Of a stretch of DNA of 64,000 nucleotides, positions 61,472-64,000 are shown piece after piece (the stretch's first letter is position 1; each line of letters starts with the position of its first letter). Under the pieces are notes generated by a model. The model saw only the letters and a list, made by a program, of their open reading frames with translations, ran no database searches and was not told the origin of the DNA. This DNA comes from Verpa conica. Lineage: Eukaryota > Ascomycota > Pezizomycetes > Pezizales > Morchellaceae. A program made the position numbers and the translations under genes. The stretch spans positions 496,001 through 560,000 of the forward strand of contig JAUFSD010000014.1 of the NCBI GenBank assembly GCA_033030425.1, written 5' to 3'.

Positions 61472-62070
61472 CTTTTTACTAGAACCATTTCTCACTGCCC
61501 CCATTACATGTGCATTAAGCTAAAAGTAATGCTTAAATAAAGGCATTAATTTGTTCGTAAGAAGTGTTTCCTTTTCGCGAGTACTTCTTGTAACTACAGT
61601 AGAAGCACTCTATAAGAATACTCTCTATAAGAAAATTCTTATTAGAAAATTCCGAGAAGAGCCGCACTAGGCGACATTTGGCAAGTATTCTACCTAAAAT
61701 AACCCTATTGGGTTAGGATAATTTCTCTATAAGAATATTCTCATGAATTCTCGGTCCCGAACGTATTCTTATAGAGAGCTTCTACTGTAGTCAAGTTCAT
61801 CCTTTTAATCTTGCCATTGCAGGCAATCATACTAGGTATAACTATAGAGGAGAACTGAGTTGTTATCTTATCAGATTGCGCCACACAGATCCAACTTCCA
61901 CCATTCTCGACTAATCTTAGATGTTGCTATCCTCGGCTCGAACTCGAGATTCTTCACTCATGCCCGTAGGGATGTATCCTTGCTACACATAGATTTATTC
62001 TTCTTCTTGGCCCTCCCTCCCTCAGTAGGTCTTTCTACACACGTACGCGCAGGGTAGATATACTGCTATT
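61472..62070. other. Intergenic region YPT7 to transporter
   Basis: 599 bp holding the MITE at 61593-61791. The remaining sequence has no other recognised feature; the 200 bp before the transporter start are pyrimidine-rich. Confidence 0.5.
61593..61791. mobile_element. MITE with CTACAGTAGAAGC termini
   Basis: A 199 bp unit with 27 bp terminal inverted repeats: ACTACAGTAGAAGC...TATAAGAAT at the left and its near-perfect reverse complement at the right. Only one inner position of the 27 differs (GCA versus GCT). CTACAGTAGAA ends are common in Tc1/mariner-derived fungal and other MITEs. The left flank is TA and the right CA, so the expected TA duplication may be mutated. It has no coding capacity. 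Confidence 0.75.
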
Positions 62071-63582
62071 ATGACGATGGCTGCCGGAGTGACTTCATCC
62101 CCGAGCGAGTTTGACGCGGCAACGAGGGCGCAGCGAGCACGAGTCGGTACGTTTCTGACCCTAAAGGCAAGCGATAGACGTGTAAAACGCTCACTACTTT
62201 TAAGACCGCTCAATCCGAAAAAAACTCGGAATACTTTTATTGTCGATTGTGATTGTCTTATGGGTCTCTAGTTCATTCCTAACCTATGCTATATTCTCGG
62301 ACGATTCGTTTACGAAACCGTATTTTATAACTTATCTTAACACATCAGTTTTTTGTTTATATTTGCTGCCATCAGCGATACGGGAGGGGCTTGCCCGGTG
62401 GAGGAGTAAAGGTCAAGTCGACAGCACCTTAGGGTGGGGTGAGTACCACGCTGTTGGGGAAGAGTTCGAAGATAACGAGGGTCTTCCCCGAGAACGAGAA
62501 AGGCTGGGAACCGTGGATACTATGAGACTAAGTGCTGAATTTTGCTTAATGTGGTTTATTGTGAGTCTTTGCTTATTTGTTTCCTCATTATCCCAAACCC
62601 AAGCCTCTAGGAGTTAATGATTATACTGAGTCTATAGGCAAACTACTTCCAAAGTTACTGTTTGAAGTGGACGTCCGTTGCCAGCGCAACTATTCTTAGC
62701 TGTACCAGCAGTACTACCTCTACTCTTCCCCCACTATTGAATTATTTATTATTTAGGTTGGCTAACCATATAATCGCAATGGAGCGGGGATACTCAACAG
62801 GCATCTTCACATTGGCCCTCAGCGCACTCCTCAAGATCGAACGCTTCTCCCTGACAAAACTACTATCTATATTCCTCTCGATTGCCGGTATTTCTCTCAT
62901 ATCTGGTATTGACTTTGGTACTACTCCCAAAAGGTCACCAGTAGATGGAAGCACCAAAAGACCAGCGGAGATTTTATTGGGTGATTGTATGGCATTGCTT
63001 GGGGCATTTTCGTACGGTGTCTACACCACGCTTCTGAAAGCTCGTGTTGGGCATGAAAGTAGGGTGTCTATGCAAATGTTTTTTGGGTTCGTTGGGTTGT
63101 TTAATCTCCTGGGTCTCTGGCCCGGTCTGGTACTTCTACATATTGCGAAAGTTGAGAAATTTGAATTACCACCAGATAATAGAGTATGGTGGATTGTTGC
63201 TGTTAGTACCTTACCTTTTTATTTTCAAGATTTTCTTCTCTTTCCCACATTAGAAGTTACTCAGTCTGATTAAATGACTTAGATCAATGCATCCATAACT
63301 CTCATTTCCGACTACTGCTGGGCCTACGCCATGCTCCTCACAACCCCGCTAATCGTCACCGTTGGTCTCAGCCTGACGATTCCTCTGGCACTACTTGGTC
63401 AAATGGTGCTTCAAAAAAACTTTCCTGGGTTTCTTTATTGGGTTGGTGCGGGGTTAGTACTTATCGCTTTCTTATTTATAAACAAAGAAAGCGAGACCTT
63501 AGATACCGTAGTAGACAATGAGAGAGAAGGCGAGGAATGTACCGGAGAAGAGCATGTTGAGGTTCCTAGTATAGTGATTTAG
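62071..63582 (+). CDS. DMT-superfamily transporter (YML018C/SLC35F5-like)
   Basis: Five exons were inferred: 62071-62146, 62205-62560, 62638-62710, 62801-63201 and 63283-63582. Introns are 58, 77, 90 and 81 bp, GT-AG, with CTAAC in the third. The product is 401 residues with about ten hydrophobic segments. Key stretches are LGILLLSIVIVLWVSSSFLTYAIF (first helix), SFTKPYFITYLNTS, ANYF...LKWTSVASATILS, the second-half GVYTTLLKARVG, FFGFVGLFNLLGLWPG, and ISDYCWAYAMLLTTPL with VTVGLSLTIPLALLGQ. This matches the SLC35F5/YML018C family of the drug/metabolite transporter clan, whose yeast member localises to the vacuolar membrane; the substrate is unknown. A 70-residue hydrophilic insert rich in Arg/Glu separates helices two and three. 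The C-terminal tail is acidic. The first splice was chosen to keep frame into the first helix. Confidence 0.9.
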
Positions 63583-64000
63583 GTAAACAACCTAGCTTAT
63601 ACAATAGGTAGAGTCAGTCACTAGCCTACCTTTTTAGGCGGTTATTCATCTCAGGGTTTAGCTTACTCTTTTTATTAATATAAATCATCATACCCGTAAA
63701 TGTGCAATCCCTAAGACTTTCCATGTCTGTGATACTACATCAATACACCTTGGTTATGTAAAATGAGTGCAGAAAACCTACCACATCACATCAAGATCAT
63801 GCGACTCTTTTAGGTGCGTTATCGCATTACCCAAATAGCGCTACAGGTGCAGTTTTCTATTTATTATTATTAATTAATTACATACAACCCATTAGCTCCA
63901 TGTGGTATAGGATATAAGTGGAATTTTTCAACACGAAAACAAAAGTTAGATACACAGATTCCCTAAGGCTAATAGAGCGAAGTCACTCAGCTTAAGTATC
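63583..64000. other. Intergenic region downstream of the transporter
   Basis: AT-rich sequence containing TTATTATTATTAATTAATTA near 63861. No repeat family, gene or RNA recognised. Confidence 0.4.

Overview
This window looks like filamentous ascomycete chromosomal DNA. The protein genes at the right end have short GT-AG introns (65 to 130 bp) with CTAAC-type branch sites, and the families (DOT1, ATG16, YPT7, a YML018C/SLC35F-type transporter) are single-copy eukaryotic genes. About 87% of the window (roughly 1-55.7 kb) is transposon sequence stacked in nested layers. That density, with near-identical young copies and no obvious C-to-T decay, suggests a repeat-inflated genome without active repeat-induced point mutation, such as a powdery mildew (Erysiphales). 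The lineage is an inference from layout, not from a database match.

Layout. 1-5.3 kb: the end of a pogo/Fot1-type transposase, a PIF1-like helicase fragment broken by a 1.25 kb solo LTR (family C), and a reverse Gypsy LTR broken by a second family C LTR. 5.3-25.3 kb: one degraded Gypsy element (integrase and chromodomain) split by a small solo LTR (family E) and by a full-length Copia (18846-24665). Two antisense Tad-like LINEs sit in tandem at one site inside the E LTR, and LINE-1 itself carries two solo Copia LTRs. 25.3-29 kb: nested Gypsy LTR pieces, a third family C LTR, minisatellites and a solo Copia LTR. 29.1-32.1 kb: a TET/JBP-like 2-oxoglutarate oxygenase gene split by a 1.45 kb unit, here called R. 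32.1-38.5 kb: a second PIF1-like helicase, a long inverted duplication, simple-sequence blocks and LTR pieces. 38.5-46.8 kb: a Gypsy LTR holding a second R copy, which holds an apparently intact LINE (LINE-3). 46.8-49.6 kb: a pogo remnant, a degenerate minisatellite array and a LINE 3' tail. 49.7-55.5 kb: a second full-length Copia in reverse.

55.7-64 kb is the gene island: DOT1 (H3K79 methyltransferase, +), ATG16 (autophagy, -), YPT7 (late endosome/vacuole Rab, +) and a vacuolar-type drug/metabolite transporter (+). ATG16 and YPT7 are divergent and share a 268 bp promoter region. A 199 bp MITE lies between YPT7 and the transporter.

The least familiar elements are the R unit (two copies with perfect 5 bp target duplications), the tRNA-like module inside family C LTRs, and a double hairpin with compensatory changes at the 3' end of every LINE copy. 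Target-site duplications were read directly for most insertions, so the order of insertion can be reconstructed. Splice sites and frames were derived by hand from the sequence. No search or alignment program was run.
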